Assembly (NCBI GenBank): GCA_020638495.1
Contig: JACKIN010000017.1
Coordinates: 12,996 to 76,995, forward strand
DNA from: Geminicoccaceae bacterium
GTDB lineage: Bacteria; Pseudomonadota; Alphaproteobacteria; Geminicoccales; Geminicoccaceae
DNA length: 64,000 nt
Direction: 5' to 3'
Positions 31,122 to 40,235 of the stretch are shown here, piece by piece (the first letter of the stretch is position 1; every line of letters starts with the position of its first letter). Both the position numbers and the translations under genes were made by a program. A model generated the notes under the pieces. The model was not told the origin of the DNA, searched no databases, and saw nothing but the letters and a program-made list of their open reading frames with translations.

Positions 31122-31914
31122 TCAGAAGAAGTAAGTCTGGGCACCGTCGACGCAGAGCGCCTGGCGAGACGAAGCGACCGCCGTCGGAGGCGAGGAACAC
31201 GCACATCGCCGCCTGGTCGGCCGGCTCGGCGACCCTTCCCAGCGAAATCCCGGTCCGCCACTGCTCGATGCTCCCCTTGACGATGCCATCGAGCCGCGAG
31301 GGGTCAACCTTGGCCTGGACGTCGACCAGCATGGTCGTGGCGGTCGAGCTGGGGCAGAGCGCATTGACGGTGATGCCGTGCGCGCCGAGCTCCAGAGTCA
31401 TGCAGCGGACGAGTTGGATGACCGCCGCCTTCGACGACGAATAGGCCGCGTTGTTGAGGCGCGGGATGCGCGCGGCGTTCGAGGCGATCAGGACGATCCG
31501 GCCGCCCTGCCCCTCTGCCACCATGTGCCGGGCCACCGCCTGGGCGACGTGGAAGGCGCCGTCTGTGTTGACCGAGAAGCTCTGCGTCCAATCGTCGAAA
31601 TCGGCATCGAGAAAGGCGCCGGTCCGCAGGATCGCCGCCGCGTTCACGAGCGCGTGGATGGCGCCCTGCGCCCCGGCGACGAGGCGATCGACCGACGGGC
31701 GGTCGGTGACGTCGACTGTGTGGGCGGTATGGCCCTCGCCTGGCAGTTCGGCCCCGAGCGACATGACGTTGGTGGACGCCATGTCGGCGATCGCCACCCG
31801 GGCCCCGGCCGCCGCCATGGCCGTGGCGGTGGCCAAGCCGATGCCGCCCGTGCTGCCGGCACCGACGAACAGTGCCGTCCGCCCTTCGAGGTCGCCTGTG
31901 GTGAGTGCGTTCAT
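31122..31914 (-). pseudogene. Short-chain dehydrogenase/reductase, C-terminal frameshift
   Basis: From ATG 31914 the protein is a normal SDR: ALFVGAGSTGGIGLATATAM as the cofactor loop, LVNAAAILRTGAF, then VLIASNAARIPRLNNAAYSS with the catalytic Ser, and Tyr and Lys in AAYSSSKAAVIQLV. Near 31170 the frame changes within FVSRQALCVDGAQ; the expected ending QALCVDGAQTYFF with stop at 31122-31124 is in another frame. Two lost bases in short CC and GG runs, or one inserted base, would explain it. Only about 15 C-terminal residues are affected, so this could be a sequence error or a recently damaged gene. The ATG overlaps the MaoC remnant stop. Confidence 0.7.
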
Positions 31915-32042
31915 GCTTCTCTCTGACGCCTGAACAGCGGGCTGCAGGTGATGCCGGCGAAGAGGTAGACGTCGGATTCGGAGACGGTCGCGGAGAAGGT
32001 CACGACCTTGCCGACGGGGAAGGTGCTGATCGAATCCGTCAT
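31911..32042 (-). pseudogene. MaoC-like hydratase, N- and C-terminal remnant
   Basis: A 43-codon frame begins MTDSISTFPVGKVVTFSATV and SESDVYLFAGIT, the start of MaoC/(R)-hydratase domain proteins. It then passes directly to CSPLFRRQREA and a stop that overlaps the next ATG. About 100 residues including the catalytic Asp/His dyad are missing. The ends are preserved, as expected of an in-frame internal deletion. Confidence 0.62.
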
Positions 32043-32047
32043 GGGCG

Positions 32048-32414
32048 TCACCACCAGTTGCTGCCTGCCGTCCAGCCGCCGTCGACGCTGATCGTCAGGC
32101 CGGTCATGAAGCGAGCACCGGGCGATGCGAGGAAGAGGACGACGTCGGCGACATCCTCCGGCGTGCCGACCCGGCCGAGCGGCGTGTGCTGCCTCGCCGC
32201 CGCGGCGCGATCGGGAAACTACGCCATGTAGGCCTCGGTGAGCGGTGTCGCGATGATGCCGGGTGCGACGGCATTGACGTTGACGCCCATGGGCCCCCAC
32301 TCCATCGCCGCGCTCCGGATGAAGCCCGCTGGCCCCGCCGGTCAGCAGCACGCGCCCGCCGCTGAAGTCGAAGGCGCAGCGCTTCCGGCCCGCCGCCGTC
32401 CCGTCAGCCTGCAC
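32048..32414 (-). pseudogene. Short-chain dehydrogenase/reductase, internally deleted
   Basis: A GTG at 32412-32414 overlaps the LacI stop and begins with FDFSGGRVLLTGGASG, the SDR cofactor loop. The sequence then jumps, in a different frame, to the C-terminal third: AAMEWGPMGVNVNAVAPGII, PLGRVGTPEDVADVVLFLAS and LTISVDGGWTAGSNWW. The catalytic Ser-Tyr-Lys region is deleted, and an in-frame TAG lies after PLTEAYMA. This gene is certainly non-functional. With its neighbours it shows repeated internal deletions in a 1.9-kb stretch. Confidence 0.72.
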
Positions 32415-33471
32415 GCAGTGCCCCCTTCCTGTCCGCCGTGGAGATCCAGCTCGTCGTGCCGCGCGGGATCACGCGGCACGGCAGCGTCACCCGGGAGTCG
32501 GGCGCGCCGGGCTCGTCGCCGATCACCCACTTCGCCGCCATGGCACCCAGATCGTAGGTGGGCAGGCGCATGGTGGTGAGGTTGAAGAGCTGCGCATGCC
32601 GGTTGTCGTCGATGCCGGCGACGCTCACCTGGCGGGGAATCTCGACGCCGCCCTGCTGCAGCGTGGTGAGAACGCCGAATGCCGCCTCGTCGGAGGCCGC
32701 GATCACCGCATCGGGCAGCTCGTTGCGGAGCATCAGCGCTGCCGCCGCCCGGCCGGGCTCGATGCCGAAGCCGCCCGGATAGCGGAGTGAGGCGTCGAGC
32801 CCAGCCTCGGTCATGGCCCGGGCGAACCCCTCGCCGCGCCTGAGGCTCGTGGAGAGGCCGGTCAGGCCCTCGACATAGGCGATGCGCCGGTGGCCGAGCC
32901 CGATCAGGTAGCGGGTCAGGTCCATGGTGACCATCCGGTCGTCGACAGAGATGACGGGTGCCTCGACGTCGCGATCGGTGAGCATGACGAGGCGCGTCGC
33001 CGAGCGGCTGGCCTCCTTCGCCAGCTCGCGGAAGGCCTCGTTCTCGGGGGCCTGCGGGAAGGCACCGCCGGCGATGATGATGCCGGCGGCGTGGTGGTCG
33101 AGGAGGAGCCGGAAATAGGCGTTCTCCACGGCCGGGCTGCGGTCGGTGTTGCAGATGATGGTCAAAAAGTCCCGCCGGTAGGCCTGGTCCTCGACGCCCC
33201 GGGCGATCTCCGCGAAGTAGCTGTCGGTGATGTCGCCGATGACCACGCCGATCGTGTTGGTCATCCGGCGGACGAGGGCGCGGGCGATCAGGTTCGGCGC
33301 ATAGGAGAGGTCGGTCGCGGCCTGCAGGACGCGCTCGCGCGTCGCCGCCGCCACCGGGTAGGTGGCACCGCTCATCACCCGCGAGGCGGTCGCCAGCGAC
33401 ACGTTGGCGCACGCGGCCACGTCGGCGAGCGAGACCTTGCCGCCCGTTCCGCTACGTCTGGCTCTGGACAT
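32404..33471 (-). CDS. LacI-family transcriptional regulator
   Basis: This 355-residue repressor starts at ATG 33471, preceded by GAGAGG. The long frame upstream of that codon is non-homologous. The N-terminal helix-turn-helix (VSLADVAACANVSLATASRV, residues 13-32) and the hinge-helix region (YAPNLIARALV) are typical. The periplasmic-binding-protein fold follows, with TIGVVIGDITDSYFAEIARG and a late ISVDDRMVTMDLTRYLIGLG. It lies downstream of the DMFase-like and acyl-CoA dehydrogenase genes in one operon. A LacI-type operator at 36866-36879, upstream of that operon, is a likely autoregulatory target. The effector is probably a sugar or sugar acid. Confidence 0.9.
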   Translation of the reverse strand: MSRARRSGTGGKVSLADVAACANVSLATASRVMSGATYPVAAATRERVLQAATDLSYAPNLIARALVRRMTNTIGVVIGDITDSYFAEIARGVEDQAYRRDFLTIICNTDRSPAVENAYFRLLLDHHAAGIIIAGGAFPQAPENEAFRELAKEASRSATRLVMLTDRDVEAPVISVDDRMVTMDLTRYLIGLGHRRIAYVEGLTGLSTSLRRGEGFARAMTEAGLDASLRYPGGFGIEPGRAAAALMLRNELPDAVIAASDEAAFGVLTTLQQGGVEIPRQVSVAGIDDNRHAQLFNLTTMRLPTYDLGAMAAKWVIGDEPGAPDSRVTLPCRVIPRGTTSWISTADRKGALRAG

Positions 33472-33500
33472 GCGCCTCTCGACTGTTCCTGCCCGGCATC

Positions 33501-34628
33501 TCAGGCCAGCAGCTGGCGGGCGATGATGACCCGCTGGATCTCGTTCGTGCCTTCGAAGATCTGGGTGATCCGGGCGTCGCGATAGAGCCGCTCGACCTCG
33601 AAGCCGCGGATGTAGCCGCTGCCGCCGAAGATCTGCAGGGCGTCGGAGGTCCGCGCCACCGCCGCATCGCTGGCGAAGCATTTGGCGATGGAGCAGCGCA
33701 GCGTCGTGCCCTCCCCCGTTTCGAGGGCGTCGGCGGCCTCGTAGGTGAGCGCCCGGGCCGCGTGCAGATCCTTGGCGATGTCGGCGAGCAGGAACTGGAC
33801 GGCCTGGAAATCGGCGATCGGCTGGCCGAACTGGCGCCGCATCTTCGCCTGCCCGACCGCGGCGTCGAGCGCCGCCTGGAGAATGCCGACGCACATGCCG
33901 GCGATGCCGACGCGACCCCTGTCGAGGCAGCTCATCATCATGTGAAAGCCGCGGCTCTCCTCGCCCAGCAGGGCTTCGGCGGGCAGCTCCACATCCTTGA
34001 ACGAGACCGGCCCCACCTGCGAGGAGCGCTGGCCCATCTTGTGCTCGCGCCGGCCGCGCGAGATCCCCGGGAGATCGCCGTCGACGAGGAAGATGCTCAT
34101 GCCACGCCGGCCGGCCGCCTTGTCGGTGACCGCGAGGACGACCGCGAAGTCGAAGTTCGGGCCGTTGTGGATCCAGATCTTCTCGCCGTTGAGCCGCCAG
34201 CCGGTGCTGTGGCGCTCGGCCGTGGTGCGGATGCCGGAAACGTCCGAGCCCGCCTCGGCCTCGGTGATGGCGAAGGCGCTGACCGCTTCGCCGGCGAGGA
34301 GCGCAGAAAGATATTTCTGCTTCTGTCTGGCTGTGCCGGCCCTGGCCAGGAGTGTCCCGATCATCTCCACATTGCCGAGCTCGTCGGCGAGCCCGGCATA
34401 GCCCCGCGCCACCTCCTCCATGGTGATCGCGTAGCTCCGCGCGTCGGCGCCGGTGCCGCCATCCGCCTCGGGGAGCGTGGCACCGAAGAGCCCCACCTCG
34501 GCCATTCGCCGGTAGAGGGCTGCCGGGAACGCCTCCTCGGCATCGAGCGCTGCCGCAGCCGGACGGATCTCGCCATCGGCGAAGCAGCGCGCCGTCCTGC
34601 GGATCATGGCATGAAGCTCGCTGTCCAA
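33501..34628 (-). CDS. Acyl-CoA dehydrogenase
   Basis: This is a 375-residue FAD-dependent enzyme that introduces an alpha,beta double bond into acyl-CoA. FAD-contact motifs are visible in AFAITEAEAGSDVSG and KIWIHNGPNFDFAVVLAV. RRQFGQPIADFQAVQFLLAD and ALQIFGGSGYIRGFEVERLY follow. The catalytic base is E359 in QIFEGTNEIQRVI, placed as in medium- and short-chain enzymes. It starts 10 bases after the DMFase-like large subunit and ends 29 bases before the LacI start. Enzymes that would act downstream of it, SDR, MaoC and CoA-transferase, are broken in the same operon. Confidence 0.92.
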   Translation of the reverse strand: MDSELHAMIRRTARCFADGEIRPAAAALDAEEAFPAALYRRMAEVGLFGATLPEADGGTGADARSYAITMEEVARGYAGLADELGNVEMIGTLLARAGTARQKQKYLSALLAGEAVSAFAITEAEAGSDVSGIRTTAERHSTGWRLNGEKIWIHNGPNFDFAVVLAVTDKAAGRRGMSIFLVDGDLPGISRGRREHKMGQRSSQVGPVSFKDVELPAEALLGEESRGFHMMMSCLDRGRVGIAGMCVGILQAALDAAVGQAKMRRQFGQPIADFQAVQFLLADIAKDLHAARALTYEAADALETGEGTTLRCSIAKCFASDAAVARTSDALQIFGGSGYIRGFEVERLYRDARITQIFEGTNEIQRVIIARQLLA

Positions 34629-34638
34629 GGTCCGCGAC

Positions 34639-36822
34639 CTAGAAGGGCGTCGGATCTACGAAGCGGCGGAGCACGTTGGTCGTGATCGTCGCGACGTTGT
34701 TGCGATAGCCGTTGTACGGCAGCGAGCCGACATAGGTGATCGAGCCGACCGAGAAGACGGCCCCGCCCTTGGGCGTCTCGAAGAAGACGAGGTCGGCGCG
34801 GAGGATCTCCGAATCCGGCCGGTCGGGGAACTGGCGCAGCATTTCCTCGTTCACCAGCCGGAACATCGGCCCGTGCCCCTCTGACGAGGCCAGCACGAGG
34901 GCATGCGGCGGGGTGCCGAGCTCGATGTCCGCGCGGTCGACCTCGAAGCCGGCGGCCCCGCCGCCGAAGAAGCCGAAATCGCCGATCAGCTCGTCGGCGC
35001 CGACGCCATCGAAGACGAAGGCGGCACGCGGATCGAAGCTGCCGGGCTGCCGGCGGTAGTAGCTGCCCTCGTAATTGCCCTGGGACGAGAAGCCGACGCC
35101 GACCAGCCGGTTCGGCGGCCGCGCGTTGCGCCGCCAGAGCCCGCCATAGCTGCCGTCGAAGGCGTGGTAGTACTCGCCCGGCTCGGCCGCCCAGAGGCGG
35201 ATCCCGCCCTCGGCCCGGCGCAGCTCGATGACGCCCGGCAGGTCGGGATGGACGGCGACCTTCCAGTAGAAGCCGTTGCCGCCGAGATACATCAGCCGGC
35301 CACCGCCGCCGATGAAGGCCTGGAGTGCGTCGAGCGTCTCGGGCGTGTGGTACTCCGGGTGCCCGCCGGTGACGACGCACCTGTAGGCACGCAGGAGCTC
35401 GACCCCTTCGTTGTGCACGTCCTCGTCGGTGATCACGTCGTAGGGCTCGCCGCAATGCTCGAGCCAGGAGGTGACGTAGGTGTCCGCGGCGGCATGGCGC
35501 AGGCCGGACCCCTTGGGGTCCGTGGCGGCGATGAAGCGCGGGCGCATGTTGAGGTTCGGCCTGAGGCGCGAGCTGAAGCAGATGCCGCTGCCGTCATTGT
35601 GGTGATTGTAGGTCGACCGGCCGTATTCCGGATGGTCCTCCATGAAGTACGGGCAGGCGCCCCACTCGGCGATCCGCTGGCGCGTTCGCGCCTCGAGGCC
35701 GGGCGAATCGAAGTTGCAATAGGCCATCTGGGTGAAGGTCGAGACGAGGAAGGCCACCCTGGCCGTCGGCTTGCCCTTGGGCGGGCAGACAGCGAAGGGA
35801 ATGTGGTCCTCGTGGTCACCGCAGCGCAGCCGCATGGCGTAGTTGCCCGAGGGGAAGCCCTCCGGCGGCACCCACGCGAAGTCCGTCGCCCAACCGCAGT
35901 CGTAGATGTCGTCGTCGTGGAAATGGATCGCGGCGAACTGCCCCGGCGCCTCCGTCCAGCGCATGATCCGCCCGGCCCAACCCGCACCGGTCATCGCCCT
36001 CGCGGGCAGGTTGACGAGCTCGCCGTGCAGCGCATCCGGGCCCACATCCTCGATCTGCTGGGTGGTCATGCCGCGGGCGAAGTCCCACTCGGCGAAGGTC
36101 GACTCCTCGCCGCCGGCGCCAATCCGCGTGACCACGGGTGCCTCGAGCTTGCCATTGTAGTGCTCGCCCACCGCGGCCGGCCCGTCGCCCGGGCGCACCT
36201 CGGCGGCGGCGATGAGGACGGGCCGCTCCGGCGCATCCCAGCGGCCGGGCGTGGCGTCGACGCTGGCCGAGCCCTCGGCGGGATCGAAGAGCGATGGCCG
36301 AAGTGCCTTGAAGGCTACCCAGACACGCTTCTTCGCCGCGTCCCAGCCGCCGCTGACCTCGTACCAGCAGCGGGCGCGGAGCGGCGCCTCGCAGGCCGCG
36401 GTGAACGTGCGGCTGCCATCGCCCAGCGAGAACGAGACGGCACCACGCTCGTCGATCGCCAGCGAAGCCCCCCGGCCCGGGGCAACGTCGCGCCGCGTGA
36501 TCAGCGCCTGCCGGCCCCGCCCCGGGAGGGTCGGCCAGATCAGGGCGCGAAAGCGGATACCGCCATCGCCAATGCCGGGGGCACCGTCGATGCGCGCATA
36601 GGAGCCGAGATGCACCGGCTGAAACCGCGACGGATAGGTGCCATCAACTGTGGCGCCGATCTCGACCTCGCTGAAGCCCGGGCCGTGCGGATTGGCGTCG
36701 CCGCAGAGGACACGAACCAGCCGAGCCTCGTACGGCCGCTCGCTCGTCGAGCTGACCTTGAAGCAGATTTCCTCGCCGCTTCTGACACTTGCGCGATTGG
36801 CATAGCCGACCAGCGGAATCAT
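34639..36822 (-). CDS. Second N,N-dimethylformamidase large-subunit-like protein
   Basis: This 727-residue paralogue of the 2085-4349 product is clearly similar along its length. The ATG at 36822 was chosen over an upstream start because it aligns with the family start (MIPLVGYANRASVRSGEEI) and follows GGAGAAGAGGG. A LamG/ConA-like sandwich fills the N-terminal third. The C-terminal half keeps STYNHHNDGSG, PYDVITDEDVH, GHPEY, GGNGFYWK and PGEYYHAF. The residues in iron-site-like positions are Y405, Y461 and E550, equivalent to Y430, Y477 and E566 of the paralogue. No small-subunit gene is adjacent. It is the first gene of the operon with an acyl-CoA dehydrogenase and a LacI regulator. It may act alone or borrow the small subunit from elsewhere. 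Confidence 0.72.
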   Translation of the reverse strand: MIPLVGYANRASVRSGEEICFKVSSTSERPYEARLVRVLCGDANPHGPGFSEVEIGATVDGTYPSRFQPVHLGSYARIDGAPGIGDGGIRFRALIWPTLPGRGRQALITRRDVAPGRGASLAIDERGAVSFSLGDGSRTFTAACEAPLRARCWYEVSGGWDAAKKRVWVAFKALRPSLFDPAEGSASVDATPGRWDAPERPVLIAAAEVRPGDGPAAVGEHYNGKLEAPVVTRIGAGGEESTFAEWDFARGMTTQQIEDVGPDALHGELVNLPARAMTGAGWAGRIMRWTEAPGQFAAIHFHDDDIYDCGWATDFAWVPPEGFPSGNYAMRLRCGDHEDHIPFAVCPPKGKPTARVAFLVSTFTQMAYCNFDSPGLEARTRQRIAEWGACPYFMEDHPEYGRSTYNHHNDGSGICFSSRLRPNLNMRPRFIAATDPKGSGLRHAAADTYVTSWLEHCGEPYDVITDEDVHNEGVELLRAYRCVVTGGHPEYHTPETLDALQAFIGGGGRLMYLGGNGFYWKVAVHPDLPGVIELRRAEGGIRLWAAEPGEYYHAFDGSYGGLWRRNARPPNRLVGVGFSSQGNYEGSYYRRQPGSFDPRAAFVFDGVGADELIGDFGFFGGGAAGFEVDRADIELGTPPHALVLASSEGHGPMFRLVNEEMLRQFPDRPDSEILRADLVFFETPKGGAVFSVGSITYVGSLPYNGYRNNVATITTNVLRRFVDPTPF

Positions 36823-36865
36823 GAACGCCCTCTTCTCCGCGTGGCAGCATTCGCCACCGCCCTGC

Positions 36866-36879
36866 AGTAACCGTTTACT
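36866..36879. promoter_or_regulatory. LacI-type operator
   Basis: AGTAACCGTTTACT is a 14-base dyad with a central CG and one mismatched pair, the classic LacI-family form. It lies 44 bases upstream of the start at 36822, and a TTGACG box on the minus strand at 36896-36901 is 16 bases from its edge. It therefore overlaps the likely -10 region. The LacI protein encoded at 32404-33471 is the natural candidate. Confidence 0.65.
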
Positions 36880-37125
36880 CATGACCGCCAACGCCCGTCA
36901 ACGTTCCGGTCAGCCCGTTCCGGCCGATTGACACAGGCAAGCTCGCTGGTCAGAAGGTCGATAGAGTGGCGTCGGACCCGATCTGTGGGGAAGAAAATGG
37001 CTACCGTCCGCAGAAAAAATTTTCTTCTCAGGAGGAAGCCATCCGGTGGCAGAATCGGGCTGCGAAATGCCCGAATCGGTCGAAGCTGCTGAAGTCAGCA
37101 GGCATGGGCGAGGCTTGAGGTTGCG
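36880..37125. promoter_or_regulatory. Rest of the divergent intergenic region
   Basis: The gap between the divergent starts at 36822 and 37126 is 303 bases. Besides the operator it has an A/T palindrome AGAAAAAATTTTCT at 37012-37025, similar to the element near 8000. It also holds a small hairpin, CTGCTG-AAGT-CAGCAG at 37086-37101, in what would be the leader of the rightward gene. Confidence 0.4.
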
Positions 37126-37968
37126 ATGGCTAACTCCTCCGATCCCTCCATGGTGGTGCTGACCGAGGCGGACGTCGAGGCGGGCCTTCGGCTTTCCGGC
37201 GAGATGGGCTGGAACCAGCTGCCGGCGGACTGGCTGCTCTATCTGCGGCATGGCCACACGGTGGGCTTTCGCCGGCCCGATGGCGTGGTCGTCGGCACTG
37301 GTGCCGCCATGCCGTACGAGTGTGGCTACGGCTATCTGGCGCTCGTGCTGGTGACGGCCGACTGGCGTCGGCGCGGCCTCGGCACCCGGCTGGTCGAGCA
37401 CAGCATCGACTGGCTCGAGGGCCAGGGCATGGTGCCGCTTCTCGATGCCACCGAGGCGGCGGCGGAGGGCTATCGGCGGCAGGCATTCGCCCCCGTGATC
37501 GAGCTGGATCGCTGGGAGGCCGACCTGCCTGCGGCCGAGGGAGCGGCAGCCGGCGCCGGCCCTCATGAGATCGAGCTGGCGATGCTGGTCGGGCTCGACG
37601 CCCAGGCGTTCGGCGCAACGCGACCGCATCTGCTCGACGACATACGCCGTCGGCCGGGTGTCCGTGGCGTGGTCGGTGCCGAAGGCCGGGGCGTGGCCAT
37701 GATCCGCCCCGGGCGCCGCGCAGCTCAGATCGGCCCGCTGGTGGCACCGGACGATCGAACGGCCGCGGCACTCCTGGACGAGGTGCTGCGGGGTGCCGCT
37801 GGTGCCGTCATCATCGACGTCCCGAAGGCACGGACGGCCTTCGGCGAAGCCCTCGAGGCCAAGGGCTTCAGCCGGCGGCGGAGCTTCCTGCGCATGGCCC
37901 GTGGCCGGCCGCCGGAGCCGGCGGGCCCGGGTCTTCTCTATGCCTCGACCGGTGCGGAGTACGGCTGA
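37126..37968 (+). CDS. GNAT-family N-acetyltransferase
   Basis: This 280-residue protein has an N-terminal GNAT domain: VTADWRRRGLGTRLVEHSID supplies the acetyl-CoA pyrophosphate-binding RRGLGT loop at residues 82-87. A second, GNAT-like half from about residue 160 ends FGEALEAKGFSRRRSFLRMA, as in YitH-type two-domain acetyltransferases. The start has GAGG upstream. Its TGA overlaps the ATG of the DapA-like gene, so it belongs to the same operon as the sugar-acid enzymes. The acceptor amine is unknown. Confidence 0.82.
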   Translation: MANSSDPSMVVLTEADVEAGLRLSGEMGWNQLPADWLLYLRHGHTVGFRRPDGVVVGTGAAMPYECGYGYLALVLVTADWRRRGLGTRLVEHSIDWLEGQGMVPLLDATEAAAEGYRRQAFAPVIELDRWEADLPAAEGAAAGAGPHEIELAMLVGLDAQAFGATRPHLLDDIRRRPGVRGVVGAEGRGVAMIRPGRRAAQIGPLVAPDDRTAAALLDEVLRGAAGAVIIDVPKARTAFGEALEAKGFSRRRSFLRMARGRPPEPAGPGLLYASTGAEYG

Positions 37969-39014
37969 TGACGCTGCAGGATCCACTCGCGATCATCCGC
38001 GAGGGTGCCGCCATCCCCGCCCATCCGCTGGCCCTCGACGCGGCCCGACGGCTCGCCCAGCGGCGCCAGCGCGCGCTGACCCGGTACTACATCGATGCCG
38101 GGGCCGGCGGGCTGGCGGTGGGTGTCCACACGACGCAGTTCGCCATCCGCGAGGCGGGGCTCTACGAGCCGGTGCTGTCGCTCGCCGCCGAGACGGCTGC
38201 CGACTGGACGGACCGGCCGCTCGCCATGATTGCCGGTGTCGCCGGCCGGACCGGCCAGGCGGTGGCCGAGGCGCGCCTCGCCCGCTCGCTCGGCTACCAT
38301 GCCGTCCTCTTCAGCCTCGCCGCCTTCAAGGGGGCGAGCGAGGACGAGCTGATCGACGCCTGCGCCGCGGTCGCCGCCGAGCTGCCGCTCGTCGGCTTCT
38401 ACCTCCAGCCGGCAGTCGGCGGGGTGGAGCTCGGTACCGGGTTCTGGAAGCGCTTCGCCGGAATCGACAACGTCGTCGCGATCAAGGTCGCACCCTTCCA
38501 CCGCTACCGCACGCTCGATGTCATCCGGGGAATCGCCGCGGCCGGTGCCGAGGAGCGCATCACCCTCTACACCGGTAATGACGATCACATCCTGCTGGAC
38601 CTGCTCACCCCGTTCACGGTGATGCGCGACGTTGAGCCCGTGACGCTTCGCTTCAAGGGCGGGCTGCTCGGCCAATGGTCGGTCTGGACCCGGACGGCGG
38701 TGGCACTCTTCCACCGCTGCCGGGAGGCCGCCCGGCACGAGGCCGTGCCGGCCGAGCTGCTCGCCCTCGACAGCCGGATGACCGACTGCAACAGCGCCTT
38801 CTTCGACGTCGCCAACAACTTCCACGGCTGCATCGCCGGTTGCCACGAGGTGCTGCGCCGCCAGGGGCTCCTCGACGGCATCTGGTGCCTCGACCCGGCC
38901 GAGGGGCTGAGCCCCGGCCAGGCGGAAGAGATCGACCGGGTCTGCGCTGCTCACGGCGACCTCGCCGATGATGCCTTCGTCAGCGAGAACCGCGACCGCT
39001 GGCTCGCCGGGTAG
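37968..39014 (+). CDS. Dihydrodipicolinate synthase family (DapA-like) lyase
   Basis: This is a 348-residue cytoplasmic TIM-barrel protein. The Schiff-base lysine is probably K173 in NVVAIKVAPFHRYRT, and the partner tyrosine Y145 in LVGFYLQPAVGG. The N-terminus carries the family pattern IDAGAGGLAVGVHTTQFAIR. Members act as aldolases or dehydratases on pyruvate and keto-sugar acids. The chain is about 50 residues longer than typical DapA. It is coupled to the GNAT gene upstream and followed after 213 bases by a 2-hydroxyacid dehydrogenase. The frameshifted relative at 22286-23197 has similar neighbours. Confidence 0.85.
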   Translation: MTLQDPLAIIREGAAIPAHPLALDAARRLAQRRQRALTRYYIDAGAGGLAVGVHTTQFAIREAGLYEPVLSLAAETAADWTDRPLAMIAGVAGRTGQAVAEARLARSLGYHAVLFSLAAFKGASEDELIDACAAVAAELPLVGFYLQPAVGGVELGTGFWKRFAGIDNVVAIKVAPFHRYRTLDVIRGIAAAGAEERITLYTGNDDHILLDLLTPFTVMRDVEPVTLRFKGGLLGQWSVWTRTAVALFHRCREAARHEAVPAELLALDSRMTDCNSAFFDVANNFHGCIAGCHEVLRRQGLLDGIWCLDPAEGLSPGQAEEIDRVCAAHGDLADDAFVSENRDRWLAG

Positions 39015-39227
39015 CGGCCCGATACGTCGCGACCTTCGTCCGCGACATCACCTGTCGCCGTCCGAAAGCTCCCGGGCGCACGGCGTTCGCGACCGCGAAC
39101 GGCGAGCGCAGGCTTGGCCTGCCTGCGAAACGCCGACATACTGCGGTTTCGGGCGGCGCTTCCCGGGTTGTCGCCACGGCGGGGCCGATGCGACGCCGAC
39201 AGGGACAGGTCGAGGAGCCGGCGACTT

Positions 39228-40235
39228 ATGGAGCTGCTGCCGAGGGTGCTGCTCTTGCTGACCGAGCGCACGTTCCAGCAGGCGTTCACGGCAGCCCACA
39301 CGGAACGGCTCGCCGGGTCGTGCCGCATCGTGCGACCGGCACCTTGCACCAGCCTCGCGCGCGCCGACAGCCTGCAGGATGTCGAGATCGTCGTCACCGG
39401 CTGGGGCACGCCACGTCTGGATGAGGCGACAGTCGCCGCCCTGCCGGCCCTTCGCCTGATCGCGCATGTCGGCGGCACCGTGAAGCCGTTGGTCGATCCT
39501 GGCGTTCTGGGCAGCAGCGTCCGGATCACGTCCGCCGTGGCGGCCAATGCGCGGCCGGTCGCCGAATTCGCCCTGGCATTCATCCTCCTGGAGAACAAGA
39601 ATGTCGCCGAATGGGTGCGGCAGTACCGCGCCCGGCGCAGCCGCCTCGTTTTGGGTCCGCATAGCGCATCCGGAACGATGGGCAATGCCGGCAAGACCGT
39701 GGGCGTGGTCGGTGCCTCCCGGGTCGGCCGTTGCCTCCTGCATCTGTTGCGGGCGTTCGACCTGCGGCCACTGGTGCACGACCCCTACCTGTCGGCCGGG
39801 GACGCATCGGCCCTGGGAGCGGAACCCTGTTCGCTCCATGACCTGCTGCGGCGAAGCGATGTCGTGACCCTGCACGCGCCTTCCCTGCCCGCCACCCGAC
39901 ACATGATCGGTGCCTCGGAGCTGGCCATGATGCGTGACGGGAGCCTGCTGATCAACACCGCGCGCGGCGAGATCCTCGACCACGACGCCCTCGTCGCCGA
40001 GCTCCGCGATGGTCGCCTGCGGGCGATCCTCGACGTCACCGATCCCGAGCCGCTGCCGGACAGCAGCCCGTTTTTCGATCTGCCCAACGTGATCCTGACG
40101 CCGCACGTCGCCGGCTCGCTCGGGGTCGAGATTCATCGCATGACGGAGCTGATCCTGACCGAGATCGAGCGCTTCATCGGCACGGGCACACTGGCCCACG
40201 AGATCAGGCGAGAGGACTGGGCAACCATGGCATGA
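39228..40235 (+). CDS. D-isomer-specific 2-hydroxyacid dehydrogenase
   Basis: This NAD(P)-dependent reductase of 335 residues interconverts 2-keto acids and D-2-hydroxy acids. The start at 39228 has GAGGAG upstream. The cofactor loop is VGVVGASRVGRCLLHLL (GASRVGR at 162-168, a serine where glycine is commoner). The substrate-binding R246 is in INTARGEIL, E274 in TDPEPLP, and the catalytic H293 in ILTPHVAGS. Its TGA overlaps the start of the isomerase gene. Together with the DapA-like enzyme it could process 2-keto-3-deoxy sugar acids. Confidence 0.87.
   Translation: MELLPRVLLLLTERTFQQAFTAAHTERLAGSCRIVRPAPCTSLARADSLQDVEIVVTGWGTPRLDEATVAALPALRLIAHVGGTVKPLVDPGVLGSSVRITSAVAANARPVAEFALAFILLENKNVAEWVRQYRARRSRLVLGPHSASGTMGNAGKTVGVVGASRVGRCLLHLLRAFDLRPLVHDPYLSAGDASALGAEPCSLHDLLRRSDVVTLHAPSLPATRHMIGASELAMMRDGSLLINTARGEILDHDALVAELRDGRLRAILDVTDPEPLPDSSPFFDLPNVILTPHVAGSLGVEIHRMTELILTEIERFIGTGTLAHEIRREDWATMA

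Noticed and set aside
36910..37986. A 358-codon minus-strand frame opposite the GNAT gene
   Set aside because: The plus strand has the acetyl-CoA loop and a coupled downstream gene; the minus frame runs through the divergent promoter region and has no homology.
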